A DNA stretch of 64,000 bases, taken from assembly GCF_024256385.1 (NCBI RefSeq), contig NZ_JAMLFW010000001.1:4278001-4342000 (forward strand), given 5' to 3'. The notes below the pieces were generated by a model, which was not told the DNA's origin, did not search any database, and saw only the letters and a list, made by a program, of their open reading frames with translations. This document shows positions 17,988 to 26,540 of the stretch, in pieces. How positions within the stretch are numbered: the stretch's first letter is position 1; each line of letters starts with the position of its first letter. The position numbers and the translations under genes were made by a program. The stretch is from Anatilimnocola floriformis. GTDB taxonomy: Bacteria > Planctomycetota > Planctomycetia > Pirellulales > Pirellulaceae.

Positions 17988-19387
17988 GCCCCAATCATCC
18001 GAAGCTCGCGGCGGGATTTATCCAGGATAAAGAGCGTGCCCGCTGGCACGATCAAACGCTGTGGTTCGTCCGTCACAAACGCGATCTGGCCGCGAAATCG
18101 CTGCCGGAATGGGAAACGCTCCGCGCGGCTGCATCGGCCATCAAGATGCACACGCAGGAGAAGCTGGCCGATTACCTGGAACAATTCGAACGCCAAGCCA
18201 CGGCCCTCGGCGCGAAGGTTCACTGGGCGGCTGATGCTGCCGAACACAATAAGATCGTGCTCGAGATCCTGCAAAGTCATAACGTCAAACGCCTCGTGAA
18301 GAGCAAGAGCATGCTCACCGAGGAGTGCCATCTCAACCATCACTTGGAAGAGCATGGCATTGAAGTGATCGATACAGATCTCGGCGAACGGATTGTGCAG
18401 ATGCTCGGCAAACCGCCGAGTCACATCGTGCTGCCGGCGATTCACCTCAAGAAGCAAGACATCGGTCAGCTGTTTCATGAGCAGCTGAATACGGAAGCCG
18501 GCGCATCGGATCCCAAGTACTTGGCCGAAGCGGCGCGGCAGCATTTGCGCGACAAATTCATGGCCGCCGACGCTGGCTTGACCGGCGTGAACTTTGGCAT
18601 CGCCGAAACGGGCGGCATTGTGATTTGCACCAACGAAGGGAACGCCGATCTGGGCGTGTCGCTGCCGAAATTGCACATCGCCTGCATGGGAATCGAGAAG
18701 TTGATTCCACGGCCGAAGGACCTGGGCGTGTTTCTGCGGCTCTTGGCTCGCTCCGCCACCGGTCAGCCGACGACAACTTACTCGTCGCACTTCCACGGAC
18801 CGCGGCCAAGCGGGGAGTTGCACATCGTGCTCGTCGACAACGGTCGGAGCGACATTCGCGCGAGTAGCGATTATCGCCGTTCGCTCAATTGCATTCGCTG
18901 CGGCGCATGCATGAACACCTGCCCGGTGTATCGACGCAGCGGCGGCTACAGCTACAACAGCACCGTCCCCGGCCCGATCGGCTCGATCCTCTCGCCGGCG
19001 ATGGACAGCAGCAAACACTACAGCCTGCCGTTTGCGTGCAGCCTGTGCGGCTCGTGCAGCGACGTCTGCCCAGTGAAGATCGATCTCCATTCGCAGCTGC
19101 TCACCTGGCGCGGCGAAATTGCCAAGCGCAATCAACTGCCGCTGCAAAAGAAGCTGGAGATGAAACTCGCGGCAGCCGTTCTCGGCAGCAAATGGCTGTA
19201 CCAGTTGTCGGGTTGGCTCGCGCGAAAGATTCTGCCGCTGCTGCCGCGGTTCATGATCTACAACCGCTTGAACCCGTGGGGCAAGCAGCGCGAAATGCCG
19301 CAGATGCCGAAGCAGAGTTTTCGCGAGCTGCTGCAGATCCGCAACATGCGCGAAAATACGAAGACCGATTCCAATCCGCCTCAATGA
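17984..19387 (+). CDS. lutB: Lactate utilisation protein B, ferredoxin-like Fe-S subunit
   Basis: The 467-residue protein has an N-terminal LUD domain (about 60-290, including LTGVNFGIAETGGIVICTNEG). Two 4Fe-4S clusters follow, CIRCGACMNTCPVYR and CSLCGSCSDVCPVKI. A C-terminal helical tail completes it. Length and order match LutB/YkgF. It starts inside the lutA stop and its own stop overlaps the next small gene by 4 bp, so translation of the operon is coupled. Confidence 0.95.
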   Translation: MSPNHPKLAAGFIQDKERARWHDQTLWFVRHKRDLAAKSLPEWETLRAAASAIKMHTQEKLADYLEQFERQATALGAKVHWAADAAEHNKIVLEILQSHNVKRLVKSKSMLTEECHLNHHLEEHGIEVIDTDLGERIVQMLGKPPSHIVLPAIHLKKQDIGQLFHEQLNTEAGASDPKYLAEAARQHLRDKFMAADAGLTGVNFGIAETGGIVICTNEGNADLGVSLPKLHIACMGIEKLIPRPKDLGVFLRLLARSATGQPTTTYSSHFHGPRPSGELHIVLVDNGRSDIRASSDYRRSLNCIRCGACMNTCPVYRRSGGYSYNSTVPGPIGSILSPAMDSSKHYSLPFACSLCGSCSDVCPVKIDLHSQLLTWRGEIAKRNQLPLQKKLEMKLAAAVLGSKWLYQLSGWLARKILPLLPRFMIYNRLNPWGKQREMPQMPKQSFRELLQIRNMRENTKTDSNPPQ

Positions 19388-19749
19388 CCATTCCCGATCA
19401 CAACAACGTGTACGGCGCATTAAAGACAACGGCTGGTTTGCAGTCGGTACTGAATGCGTTGCGCAGCTTGTCCGGGATTGAAAAGGCGTTCATTTACACC
19501 TCGTCGCACAATGGCGCCGAGACGCTCCATTTTTCATCCGCTGAATTTGATTTCGTGTCCACGCCGCTGGAGATTCATGAGCATCTCTTGAACGGCGCTG
19601 TCGCTGGCCCACCCGCGCAGATCGCGGGAACAGTGCAGACGATCGCCGCAGCTCTCACGGTTGCCGGCATTGAAGCCAAATTCGAAATTAACGATGAGAA
19701 TCAAAACCCGGTTGAACTGGTCCCGGCCCAGACGCAGATCAAGAAGTAA
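19384..19749 (+). CDS. Unknown 121-residue protein inside the lut operon
   Basis: The ATG at 19384 overlaps the lutB stop (ATGA), and lutC begins 21 bp after its stop, so it is a member of the operon. The protein (MTIPDHNNVYGALKTTAGLQ at the start) shows a compact alpha/beta pattern with no signal peptide or membrane helix and no cysteines, so it is not an Fe-S subunit. It contains GIEKAFIYTSS and EFDFVSTPLEIHEHLL. The same frame is open for 495 bp 5' inside lutB, but that part is a shadow. The family is not recognised; an accessory or assembly role in lactate oxidation is a guess from context. Confidence 0.7.
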   Translation: MTIPDHNNVYGALKTTAGLQSVLNALRSLSGIEKAFIYTSSHNGAETLHFSSAEFDFVSTPLEIHEHLLNGAVAGPPAQIAGTVQTIAAALTVAGIEAKFEINDENQNPVELVPAQTQIKK

Positions 19750-19770
19750 AGAACTACGACTTAAACAACA

Positions 19771-20376
19771 ATGAGCAGCCGCGACGCGATTCTTGCCAAG
19801 CTTCGACAGCAGACCTTGCCCGTGCAGGATCTTCCCGACTTATCCGGGCCATGGATCTCGTACGAGAATCTGCCGGAGCAATTTGCCAAAGCGCTGACCG
19901 GCATCGGCGGCGTGTGCCACTTCGTTTCGTCGCTCGACCAGGCCCGCGAACATCTGCAGAGCACGCCGACCTTTCAAGCCGCGAAGCAAACGGTCTCGCT
20001 GGTACCCGATCTGATTGCCGGTAACGTCGATGAAAAACAGATCGACGATCCACATCAGCTCGAGACGATCGATTACGCGGTCATCCCCGGCGAATTCGGT
20101 GTCGCCGAGAACGGCGCCATCTGGCTGTGGGATTCGGCGATGCGCAATCGCGTGATCCTGTTCATCAATCAGCACCTAGTGCTGGTGATTTCCGCGAACC
20201 ATATCGTGCCGACGATGCACCATGCTTATGAGCGGATTTGTGCCGATCAAAACGCGTTCGCCGCTGCCAGGTTCGGCGCGTTCATCGCCGGGCCGTCGAA
20301 AACGGCTGACATCGAGCAATCGCTGGTGATCGGCGCCCACGGGCCGCGGTCGATGACGGTATATTGCGTAGGATAG
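19771..20376 (+). CDS. lutC: Lactate utilisation protein C (LUD domain)
   Basis: The 201-residue LUD-domain protein matches LutC/YkgG in length. Key blocks are DYAVIPGEFGVAENGAIWLW, LVLVISANHIVPTMHHAYERI, and the C-terminal GPSKTADIEQSLVIGAHGPRS that is diagnostic of the family. It is the third subunit of the lactate oxidation complex. The last codons and the stop (TAG 20374-20376) lie inside the left arm of an inverted repeat, which therefore supplies the C-terminal residues. Confidence 0.94.
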   Translation: MSSRDAILAKLRQQTLPVQDLPDLSGPWISYENLPEQFAKALTGIGGVCHFVSSLDQAREHLQSTPTFQAAKQTVSLVPDLIAGNVDEKQIDDPHQLETIDYAVIPGEFGVAENGAIWLWDSAMRNRVILFINQHLVLVISANHIVPTMHHAYERICADQNAFAAARFGAFIAGPSKTADIEQSLVIGAHGPRSMTVYCVG

Positions 20377-20437
20377 GCTTCCAGCCTGTCTTTAAAAAAA
20401 TCTTGAACAAACGCGACAGGCTACAAGCCTATCCTAC
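20368..20437. repeat. Inverted repeat (GTAGGATAGGCTTCCAGCCT family) overlapping the lutC end
   Basis: Two 23-bp arms (20368-20390 and 20415-20437) are inverted copies matching at 21 of 23 positions, around a 24-bp A/T-rich loop. The left arm overlaps the last nine bases of lutC, and the right arm ends just before smpB. It may be a REP-like unit that also acts as a transcript 3' hairpin. Confidence 0.85.
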
Positions 20438-20442
20438 GAATC

Positions 20443-20997
20443 ATGGGCAAAGGCCAACCCAAACCGACGAAACCACCGCCGACCAAGGCGAAGGCTGCCA
20501 AAGCCGCCGGCAAGACGCCTGCCAAGAAAGCTGCGCCGAAAGAGCCCGAAGGCAAGGTCGTCAGCGACAATCGCAAAGCCCGCTTCCGTTTCGAGATTGT
20601 GGAAACCCTGGAGTGCGGCGTGCAACTGCTCGGCAGCGAAGTGAAGAGCCTCCGCGACGGCAAGCTCTCGCTCGATGAAGCCTACGCCCGCGTCAAAGAT
20701 GGCGACGTTTGGCTGGTCGGCGCCGATATCGCCGAATACAAGCAAGCGACGCTCTGGAATCACGCGCCGAAACGGCCTCGCAAACTGCTGATGCATGCCG
20801 TCGAAAAAATCAAGTTCGCCGGCCAGGCCCATGAAAAGGGACTGACGCTCGTGCCGCTCAAAGTCTATTTCAACGCCCGCGGCATCGCCAAAGTGCTGCT
20901 CGGTCTCTGCCGCGGTAAAAAGTTGCACGACAAACGCGAGACGCTAAAAAAGAACGACGCACGGCGCGACATGGATCGCGCGATGCGTCGTCGGTAA
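20443..20997 (+). CDS. smpB: SsrA-binding protein SmpB with a basic N-terminal extension
   Basis: SmpB carries tmRNA to stalled ribosomes in trans-translation. The core (about residues 37-184) has the family blocks NRKARFRFEIVETLECGVQLLGSEVKS, GDVWLVGADIAEYKQA, and RPRKLLMHAVEKI. The basic end KKLHDKRETLKKNDARRDMDR is also typical. Residues 1-36 are a Lys/Ala/Pro-rich extension (alternating AKAAK-type segments), making it 184 residues against the usual 150-160. No tmRNA gene was seen in the window. ATG 20443 follows the inverted repeat directly; a later start cannot be excluded. Confidence 0.95.
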   Translation: MGKGQPKPTKPPPTKAKAAKAAGKTPAKKAAPKEPEGKVVSDNRKARFRFEIVETLECGVQLLGSEVKSLRDGKLSLDEAYARVKDGDVWLVGADIAEYKQATLWNHAPKRPRKLLMHAVEKIKFAGQAHEKGLTLVPLKVYFNARGIAKVLLGLCRGKKLHDKRETLKKNDARRDMDRAMRRR

Positions 20998-21005
20998 GTG
21001 TAGTC

Positions 21006-21050
21006 CTCACGCTCCGCGTGGGGCGAACTCACCACGCGGAGCGTGGTGAG
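21006..21050. repeat. Inverted repeat (ACGCTCCGCGTGG family) between convergent genes
   Basis: The left arm CTCACGCTCCGCGTGG (21006-21021) and right arm CCACGCGGAGCGTGGTGAG (21032-21050) pair over about 16 bp with a 10-bp loop. It lies between the stops of smpB and the convergent dehydrogenase gene, where a hairpin could end both transcripts. No T-run is present. Confidence 0.8.
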
Positions 21051-21075
21051 TACACTGGTCGCAATTCACTGCGAA

Positions 21076-23730
21076 CTACTTAGCCTTCTTCCCTTCTTCC
21101 GCGTTCTTCTTCTCCCGATCCGTGGGATTGTGCGGAATCGCGGTCGCGCCCTTCACGCGGCGTTCGAGAGTCTTCATCGTTTCCTTCAGCGTGTACTCGA
21201 GATAGTAATCCTGGTCGTGGATCAACGACTCAACGGCAGTATCAATCGCTTGCTGGTTGTTGAAGAAGCTGAGAGCGCGGATCCCCTCGAGGCGAACGCG
21301 GGGATTTTCGTCGTTCACTTGCACTTGCAGCAGTGCGATCGGGTCCTTCACCCGATCACGCCAGTAGCAGAGCACGCGCGTGGCGGCGGCCCGTGCGTGA
21401 AAGTCAGGTGAGCGGAGAACTTGCTTCAGCAGTTTCTCATTCACCATGTCATGGGCTTGATGGAGCCAGAGAACTTCCAGCACGTGGTGTTCGTATTCAG
21501 CATCCTTCTTATCCTGCGCGGCGAGCCACTTCTCGGCTTCGGCAAGGACGTCCTTCGTTTCGCGATTGCGGAGTTCGATGCGGACGCGATAGCGAGTTCG
21601 TTCTTCCGGTTCGGTATTGAACAGGCTGAGGAGTTGCGGAATCGGTTCGCCAGCGATCTTGGCCGGTTTCACGAGCGGCTTCTTCGTGTAGTGCACGCGA
21701 TAGATGCGGCCGTGCGAATGATCGCGATTCGGGTCACGCAAGTTGTGTTGCATGTGGCCAACGAGCGGATTGAACCAATCGCAGATGTAGAGCGCGCCGT
21801 CGGGGCCGAACTCCAGATCGACCGGGCGATAGGCTTGCTCGCTCGATTGCAGCAGCGGCTCGACCGGATCGGCGGCAAAGCCCGAGCCGTCGTCTTTCAT
21901 CTTGTATTGCAGCGTTCCTTGGAACCCGATGCAGTTGTTGAGCAGGTAGTTGCCCTGGGCGTCATCGGGGAAGTTGCGGCTGCTCACCAGTTCGCAGCCC
22001 GCCGTGGGCCGCCATTGCTTCTTCAAAAATTCCTTCATGCTGGCGTGCTTGTTTGGGTAATCGACGTCACCCGAGAAGGCCGTGCCGTTGTAGTTGGCGC
22101 CGCCCGAAGCATCGGCGATCAGATTCTGACCCCAACGATCGACGTAGTGACCCCAGGGATTCGCAAATCCGTACGAAACGAACACGCTGAAGCGGTTCGT
22201 GCGCGGTTCAAAGCGGAAATAGCCAGCATCCTTCAAGCGGACCGGGCCGTAGGGCGATTCGATCTGCGAGTGATGGAAGGTTCCTTCCGAGAAATAGAGT
22301 GCGCCGCCCTGATCGAACACGAAGTCGCTGATCGAGTGATGTGAGTCGGCCGAATCAAAGCCATGCAGCACGATCGTCCGCTCATCGGCCACGTCGTCGC
22401 CGTTGGTATCCTTGAGGAACATTAGGTTCGGCTGCTGAGCGACATACACACCGCCATCGGCAATCTCGAGGCCGGTCGGCACGTGCAGCTTGTCGGCGAA
22501 AACCGTTTTCTTGTCGGCCTGGCCGTCGCCGTTCGTATCTTCGAGAATCAGAATCTTGCAGTTCGGCGGGGTGCCCGGCAGATACTGCGGATAAGTCGGC
22601 ATGCAAGCGACCCACAGCCGGCCCTTGGCATCGAAGGTGATCTGCACGGGGTTTTCGAGTTCGGGGAACTCGACTTCCGAAGCGAAGAGATTGACGGCGT
22701 ACCCTTCGGGCAACGTCATCTTCTTCATCGATTCGCTGGGCGGGGTGACGTTGATCACACCCTTGAAATTCGTTTCGATCTTGGTGAACTCACCGGTATC
22801 GCTGTCGTCGATCTTTTCCGGCACGCTCTTGCCTTGAGCGACGGCCCAGATGCGTTCGTCGCGCTTGGCGATCATCTTCCGCAGCTTGGCAAACTCGGCA
22901 GGAAAGTTGACGACGCCGAACGGCGCCTTGCGGCCGCCATAGATATAAAAACCGTTGACCGAACGATGGTCGTACCAGAACTGCAGGCTCTTTTCGTTCA
23001 CTTCGGCCCGCAGCTTCGCCAGATCGGCTTCCTTGGCCGGGCGATCGCCAAAGAGGCTCTTGTCCATGACCTTGCCGACTTGTTCATCGCCGTATTCGTT
23101 CAGGTGAACGCCGTTGATGGTCAGCTTGACCTTGCTGTTGTCCATCAATTGCTTCGACGGGGCGTAGAGATCGACGAAGACGACATTGGCCTTGGCGGCG
23201 ACTTCCTTCATCGCTGCGGTGTAGAGAGCGATGTTCTTATTGTTCGACTCGCCGTCGGGCAGTTCGCGCTTGCCGAGGTTCTCGTGCGCGATGGGCGAGA
23301 AGATGACAAGTTGCGGCGGATTGTTGCCGTTGTATTTCGTCGTGGTGCTCTCTTGGATGAATTTTTCCAAGTCACTCTTGAACTTCGCCAGTCCCGCTTC
23401 GCCGCCGAACGATTCGTTGAAGCCGAAGAACGCGAGAATCACGTCCGGCTTGTGATCGGTCAGCTTATGGCCGTGATCGGCAAACGACTGCGACCGGGGC
23501 CGCAGCGTCAACTCATCGGCCGACCAACCGAGGTTTCGAACCACTAGGTTCAACTCTGGAAACCGCGAGTGGAGCAGCGTCTCGAAATTGCCAAAGTGCT
23601 GCTGCCGTTCGGCGAGCGTATTGCCGATGAGAACGATCTTGTTCCCTTTCTCGAGCTTCAGCGGCGGCGCTTCAGCCACCGCCAGCCCGGCGAAAAGGAG
23701 ACAGAGGGAGAGCGCAACAAAACGAACCAT
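21076..23730 (-). CDS. Secreted SGNH-like/PVC-type dehydrogenase propeller protein
   Basis: ATG 23730 gives a clean signal peptide (MVRFVALSLCLLFAGLAVAEA). Residues 25-240 resemble an SGNH hydrolase (GFNES block, NGVHLNEYG block). The first block, however, reads IGNTLAER instead of GDSxT, so the nucleophilic serine seems to be missing. Residues 330-680 are a PVC-type membrane-bound dehydrogenase propeller (LEDTNGDGQADKKTVFAD, DLEFGPDGALYICDWFNP). The rest is HEAT-like helical repeats. No CxxCH haem motif is present, unlike many relatives. It is probably periplasmic; its substrate is unknown. Confidence 0.85.
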   Translation of the reverse strand: MVRFVALSLCLLFAGLAVAEAPPLKLEKGNKIVLIGNTLAERQQHFGNFETLLHSRFPELNLVVRNLGWSADELTLRPRSQSFADHGHKLTDHKPDVILAFFGFNESFGGEAGLAKFKSDLEKFIQESTTTKYNGNNPPQLVIFSPIAHENLGKRELPDGESNNKNIALYTAAMKEVAAKANVVFVDLYAPSKQLMDNSKVKLTINGVHLNEYGDEQVGKVMDKSLFGDRPAKEADLAKLRAEVNEKSLQFWYDHRSVNGFYIYGGRKAPFGVVNFPAEFAKLRKMIAKRDERIWAVAQGKSVPEKIDDSDTGEFTKIETNFKGVINVTPPSESMKKMTLPEGYAVNLFASEVEFPELENPVQITFDAKGRLWVACMPTYPQYLPGTPPNCKILILEDTNGDGQADKKTVFADKLHVPTGLEIADGGVYVAQQPNLMFLKDTNGDDVADERTIVLHGFDSADSHHSISDFVFDQGGALYFSEGTFHHSQIESPYGPVRLKDAGYFRFEPRTNRFSVFVSYGFANPWGHYVDRWGQNLIADASGGANYNGTAFSGDVDYPNKHASMKEFLKKQWRPTAGCELVSSRNFPDDAQGNYLLNNCIGFQGTLQYKMKDDGSGFAADPVEPLLQSSEQAYRPVDLEFGPDGALYICDWFNPLVGHMQHNLRDPNRDHSHGRIYRVHYTKKPLVKPAKIAGEPIPQLLSLFNTEPEERTRYRVRIELRNRETKDVLAEAEKWLAAQDKKDAEYEHHVLEVLWLHQAHDMVNEKLLKQVLRSPDFHARAAATRVLCYWRDRVKDPIALLQVQVNDENPRVRLEGIRALSFFNNQQAIDTAVESLIHDQDYYLEYTLKETMKTLERRVKGATAIPHNPTDREKKNAEEGKKAK

Positions 23731-23826
23731 GGAAAAGCCTCGGAAAGGTGGGAACAAACTTGTGCGGCGGAATCACGCATTGTGACCGGACGTCTGGCAT
23801 TCTTCAACAGGCGACACAGTTAGCAA

Positions 23827-24873
23827 TTAGCGCTCAACCCTCAGCATCGGCAACTGCCGCTGCAGTTTCTGCAATGCAGCAGCGCTCAGTTCGACTCGCC
23901 GAACTTGGAGCAATCGCAGGTTCTTCAGCACGGCCAGGTGCTCCAAGCCGGCATCGGTGACTTTTGTTCCATCGAGATGCAGACCACTCAGTTCCATATC
24001 TGCTGGCAGGTTTTCAAAGGCTGCGTCGGTGACCCGAGTATCGCGGAGTACCAGCACACGGAGCGCGGTTAGCTCCTTGATCTCTTGCACGGCTTCGTTG
24101 CCCACATTGGTGTGGGGGAGCGCAAGTGAGCCCAGCTTCGTCAGGTTTTTCACGCCAGGAAGCTTGGGGTCTTCGAGCGTGACGTGGTTGAGCGTCAGGT
24201 GTTTCAGTTGGGTGATCTGACGAATCCCTTCCCACTCCAACTTGCTAATCTGCCCCACCGAGAAAATCGTTAGCCGTTCGAGCGACCGGCACTTGGCGAA
24301 CTCGGCGTAGACTTTGTTGAGTGTGATATCGTCGATGTAGAGCGACGTGAGCTTCTCGAGCTGATCGACGTCCTTGAAACCAGCCAGCGTCATCCGGTGC
24401 GGCCCCCTGCCGTTGATGCGGAGCGTGGTCAGATTCGGCAAGCGGCAAATGGCTTGCATGCCGGCGTCGGTCATGTCGTTGATCGTCACCATGAGATGCG
24501 TCAGCTCGGGCAAATCGCTCAGCTGTTCGAATCCCTGGCCGCTGAGCGGCGTCTTCGTCACATCCAGCTTTTGCAAGTGTCGACAGTCCTTCAGCGACTT
24601 GAGGCCGGCATCGGTGATCTTGCTCTCCGCCAGATCGAGTTCTTTCAGCTCGGGAAAATGAACCAAGTGGCCGACTGCAGCGTCGGTCACTTTTTTGCCT
24701 TTCAGCGAGATGCTGACGACAGGAGCATTCGCTAGCCCGCCTTCGGTGCCGACCTTGACGTCGAACTCGCGCAACAACTCCAGCGTCGCCGCTTCGTCCG
24801 CGGCCAGGCGGTTCGCCAGGATGAGCAAAAGGCAAGAGAAGATGTAAAAAGTTGCGCTGCCGTGCCACTTCAT
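23827..24873 (-). CDS. Secreted leucine-rich-repeat protein
   Basis: The 348-residue protein has a signal peptide (MKWHGSATFYIFSCLLLILA) and about ten leucine-rich repeats with planctomycete-type TDAGLxxL or LxxLxLxxTxVTDAAF patterns. Examples are LDLAESKITDAGLKSLKD and LHLDGTKVTDAGLEHLAV. It has no lipobox and no C-terminal anchor, so it is probably free in the periplasm or outside. It lies upstream of the PVC dehydrogenase gene on the same strand, about 96 bp apart. Function is unknown beyond likely protein binding. Confidence 0.85.
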   Translation of the reverse strand: MKWHGSATFYIFSCLLLILANRLAADEAATLELLREFDVKVGTEGGLANAPVVSISLKGKKVTDAAVGHLVHFPELKELDLAESKITDAGLKSLKDCRHLQKLDVTKTPLSGQGFEQLSDLPELTHLMVTINDMTDAGMQAICRLPNLTTLRINGRGPHRMTLAGFKDVDQLEKLTSLYIDDITLNKVYAEFAKCRSLERLTIFSVGQISKLEWEGIRQITQLKHLTLNHVTLEDPKLPGVKNLTKLGSLALPHTNVGNEAVQEIKELTALRVLVLRDTRVTDAAFENLPADMELSGLHLDGTKVTDAGLEHLAVLKNLRLLQVRRVELSAAALQKLQRQLPMLRVER

Positions 24874-24959
24874 CGGTGTTATTCCGCCGTAGAATGCCCC
24901 GCCTCAGTATAGCCAGGAGATCGTTGACCGAGCGAGATTCGATCTTTATCCTTGGGCCT

Positions 24960-25433
24960 ATGAACACCTCGCCAACAATTCGTCTCGCGCTGATCATCGT
25001 TTTCACCGCGATCACGACCGCGAGCGCGCGGGCTGAAAATGGTAAGCCCGATTCGGACAAGACGCGCGCCGATCTGCTGAAGTTGCACAACCGCGAGCGG
25101 CGCGAGGACGGTGAAAAGCCACTCAAGCTCAACTCAAAGCTCAGCGAAGCTGCTCAGGAATATGCCGAGTACCTGGCCAAGTCAGGCGAGTTCAGCCATT
25201 CGGCCAAAGGGACGATGAGTTCACGCGTAAAAGACGCCGGCTACAAACCACGCGCCGTCGGCGAGAACATCGCGGTCGGTCAAAAGTCGACTTCGTCGGT
25301 CCTGAAGAGTTGGATGCACTCCGAGGGACACAAGAAAAACATCCTCAGCGACAAATACAGCGAAGTGGGCTTCGGCATCGCTAAGGATAAAAAGGGCCGA
25401 CTGCTGTGGGTAACGGACTTCGGCGATCGGTGA
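24960..25433 (+). CDS. Secreted CAP (SCP/PR-1) domain protein
   Basis: The 157-residue protein begins at ATG 24960 with a signal peptide (MNTSPTIRLALIIVFTAITT). The rest is one CAP domain: LLKLHNRERREDGEKPLKLN, AQEYAEYLAKSGEFSHSA, AVGENIAVGQ, SWMHSEGHKKNILSDKYSEVGFGIA. The histidines and glutamates of the CAP cavity (in FSHS, GENIA and EGHKKNIL) are present. Bacterial CAP proteins are secreted; roles in lipid binding or proteolysis have been proposed, but no specific function can be given here. It is divergent from the LRR gene. Confidence 0.9.
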   Translation: MNTSPTIRLALIIVFTAITTASARAENGKPDSDKTRADLLKLHNRERREDGEKPLKLNSKLSEAAQEYAEYLAKSGEFSHSAKGTMSSRVKDAGYKPRAVGENIAVGQKSTSSVLKSWMHSEGHKKNILSDKYSEVGFGIAKDKKGRLLWVTDFGDR

Positions 25434-25442
25434 GTGGATGAT

Positions 25443-25646
25443 CTACGAAGTCGCTCCGAAAAACTGTTGTGAAAACAGGAGGCTGTAGCAAACAGCGACA
25501 CAGCAAACGGCAGCTGACACGAAGAGTACGCCGATGAGGATGATGGCGAACAATCCGAAAACCTGCGAGCGCGAAAACGGCGAGGACTGAGATAAACTCT
25601 GCGGCACGTTCTGTTCTCGCGGTGATTCGTACGGATTAATGCTCAT
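25443..25646 (-). CDS. Small membrane protein with N-terminal NPYESP tag
   Basis: ATG 25646 gives a 67-residue protein starting MSINPYESPREQN, a tag seen on many small planctomycete membrane proteins. A Ser-rich stretch follows, then one long hydrophobic helix (about 31-57). An earlier ATG at 25694 would add 16 residues before the tag and is less likely. It overlaps the upstream small gene by 11 bp, so the two are probably co-translated. No function is known. Confidence 0.65.
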   Translation of the reverse strand: MSINPYESPREQNVPQSLSQSSPFSRSQVFGLFAIILIGVLFVSAAVCCVAVCYSLLFSQQFFGATS

Positions 25647-25944
25647 TTGGCTCACTGCTGAATCCGCGGCATCTGTCCCAAGACTCAGGCTCAATGGAGC
25701 TGATAATTAGTTTGATCAACGGATCTTCCCAAGCATCGGGCCGCACGCGACGGTCGACTTGCTCAACTGGCCAAAAGATCTTGGCGCAGAGTTCCGGGCT
25801 GGTGCGATAGCGCAAGTCGGGGTTGCCGTAGAGGCACACAGTGTTTGTGTCGACCAGCAAGCAATAGCTGCCCACGTAGATCAGCGGCGTGAGCAACAGC
25901 AACACGGCGACAACGGCGGCGGGATAGGAACGAGGCTCGTGCAT
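25636..25944 (-). CDS. Small membrane-anchored protein of unknown function
   Basis: The 102-residue protein has one N-terminal membrane helix (residues 8-30) followed by a soluble part of about 70 residues with three cysteines and many charged residues (YRTSPELCAKIFWPVEQVDRRVRPDAWEDPLIK). It overlaps the NPYESP gene by 11 bp. The protein looks like a planctomycete small envelope protein, but no family is recognised. Confidence 0.6.
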   Translation of the reverse strand: MHEPRSYPAAVVAVLLLLTPLIYVGSYCLLVDTNTVCLYGNPDLRYRTSPELCAKIFWPVEQVDRRVRPDAWEDPLIKLIISSIEPESWDRCRGFSSEPNEH

Positions 25945-25990
25945 AGCCTCATTCTATTCGAGCGGCGAATGACACTGCCAGCGTCGCCCC

Positions 25991-26503
25991 TTATTCCGTC
26001 ATGACGCGGGTCAGGTAGCGGAGCATTTCGCGGATCGAGAAGATGCCGACCGGACGGCCGTTTTCGTTCAGAATGGGGACGTGGCGGTAACCGCCCAGGT
26101 CCATGCGGTGGAGAGCGAAGGCAACCTTAGCCGTAGTGGGAAGCGATTCCACCTGGGAGGTCATGAATTGGCGAACTGGCTTGTCGCCGAATTCGGCCAG
26201 GTTGTCTGCGACTTTGAGGAGCACATCGCGTTCGGTAAAGATGCCGACCATTTCGCCCTTGTCGATCACCAGCATGCTGCCGATGTTGTTGAGGGCGAGG
26301 AGCTTGATGGCTTCGCGAACCGGAAGGCTGGCCGAAATCAGTAGCGGCCGCTTTCCTTCAAATTGCGAAATGCGATCGGTGAGAAGAGCCAACTCCACCG
26401 CGTTTTGCGGCGGCGGCAGGCTGCGATCGTCAAGCGGCAGACCACATTCGTCGCAGTGGTCGGCACCTTCGATGACAGGGTGTTCGCAGTAAGGACAGTC
26501 CAT
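25991..26503 (-). CDS. Zinc-ribbon plus CBS-pair protein
   Basis: The 170-residue protein begins with a four-cysteine zinc ribbon (CPYCEHPVIEGADHCDEC). From about residue 45 it has two CBS motifs (a Bateman pair), with PVREAIKLLALNNIGSMLVID and FTERDVLLKVAD in the first and VAFALHRMDLGGYRHVPIL in the second. CBS pairs bind adenine nucleotides and regulate partner activity. It lies 110 bp downstream of korB on the same strand; a second CBS-pair gene lies on the other side of korAB. A link to control of that enzyme is an inference from position only. Confidence 0.85.
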   Translation of the reverse strand: MDCPYCEHPVIEGADHCDECGLPLDDRSLPPPQNAVELALLTDRISQFEGKRPLLISASLPVREAIKLLALNNIGSMLVIDKGEMVGIFTERDVLLKVADNLAEFGDKPVRQFMTSQVESLPTTAKVAFALHRMDLGGYRHVPILNENGRPVGIFSIREMLRYLTRVMTE

Positions 26504-26540
26504 GCGGTTGATCCGTGTTGCGGTGCCTTACGCATTCTGT

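Noticed and set aside
18889-19383. Upstream part of the frame containing the 121-residue lut gene
   Set aside because: It overlaps lutB in another frame; the ATGA at 19384 is the natural start.
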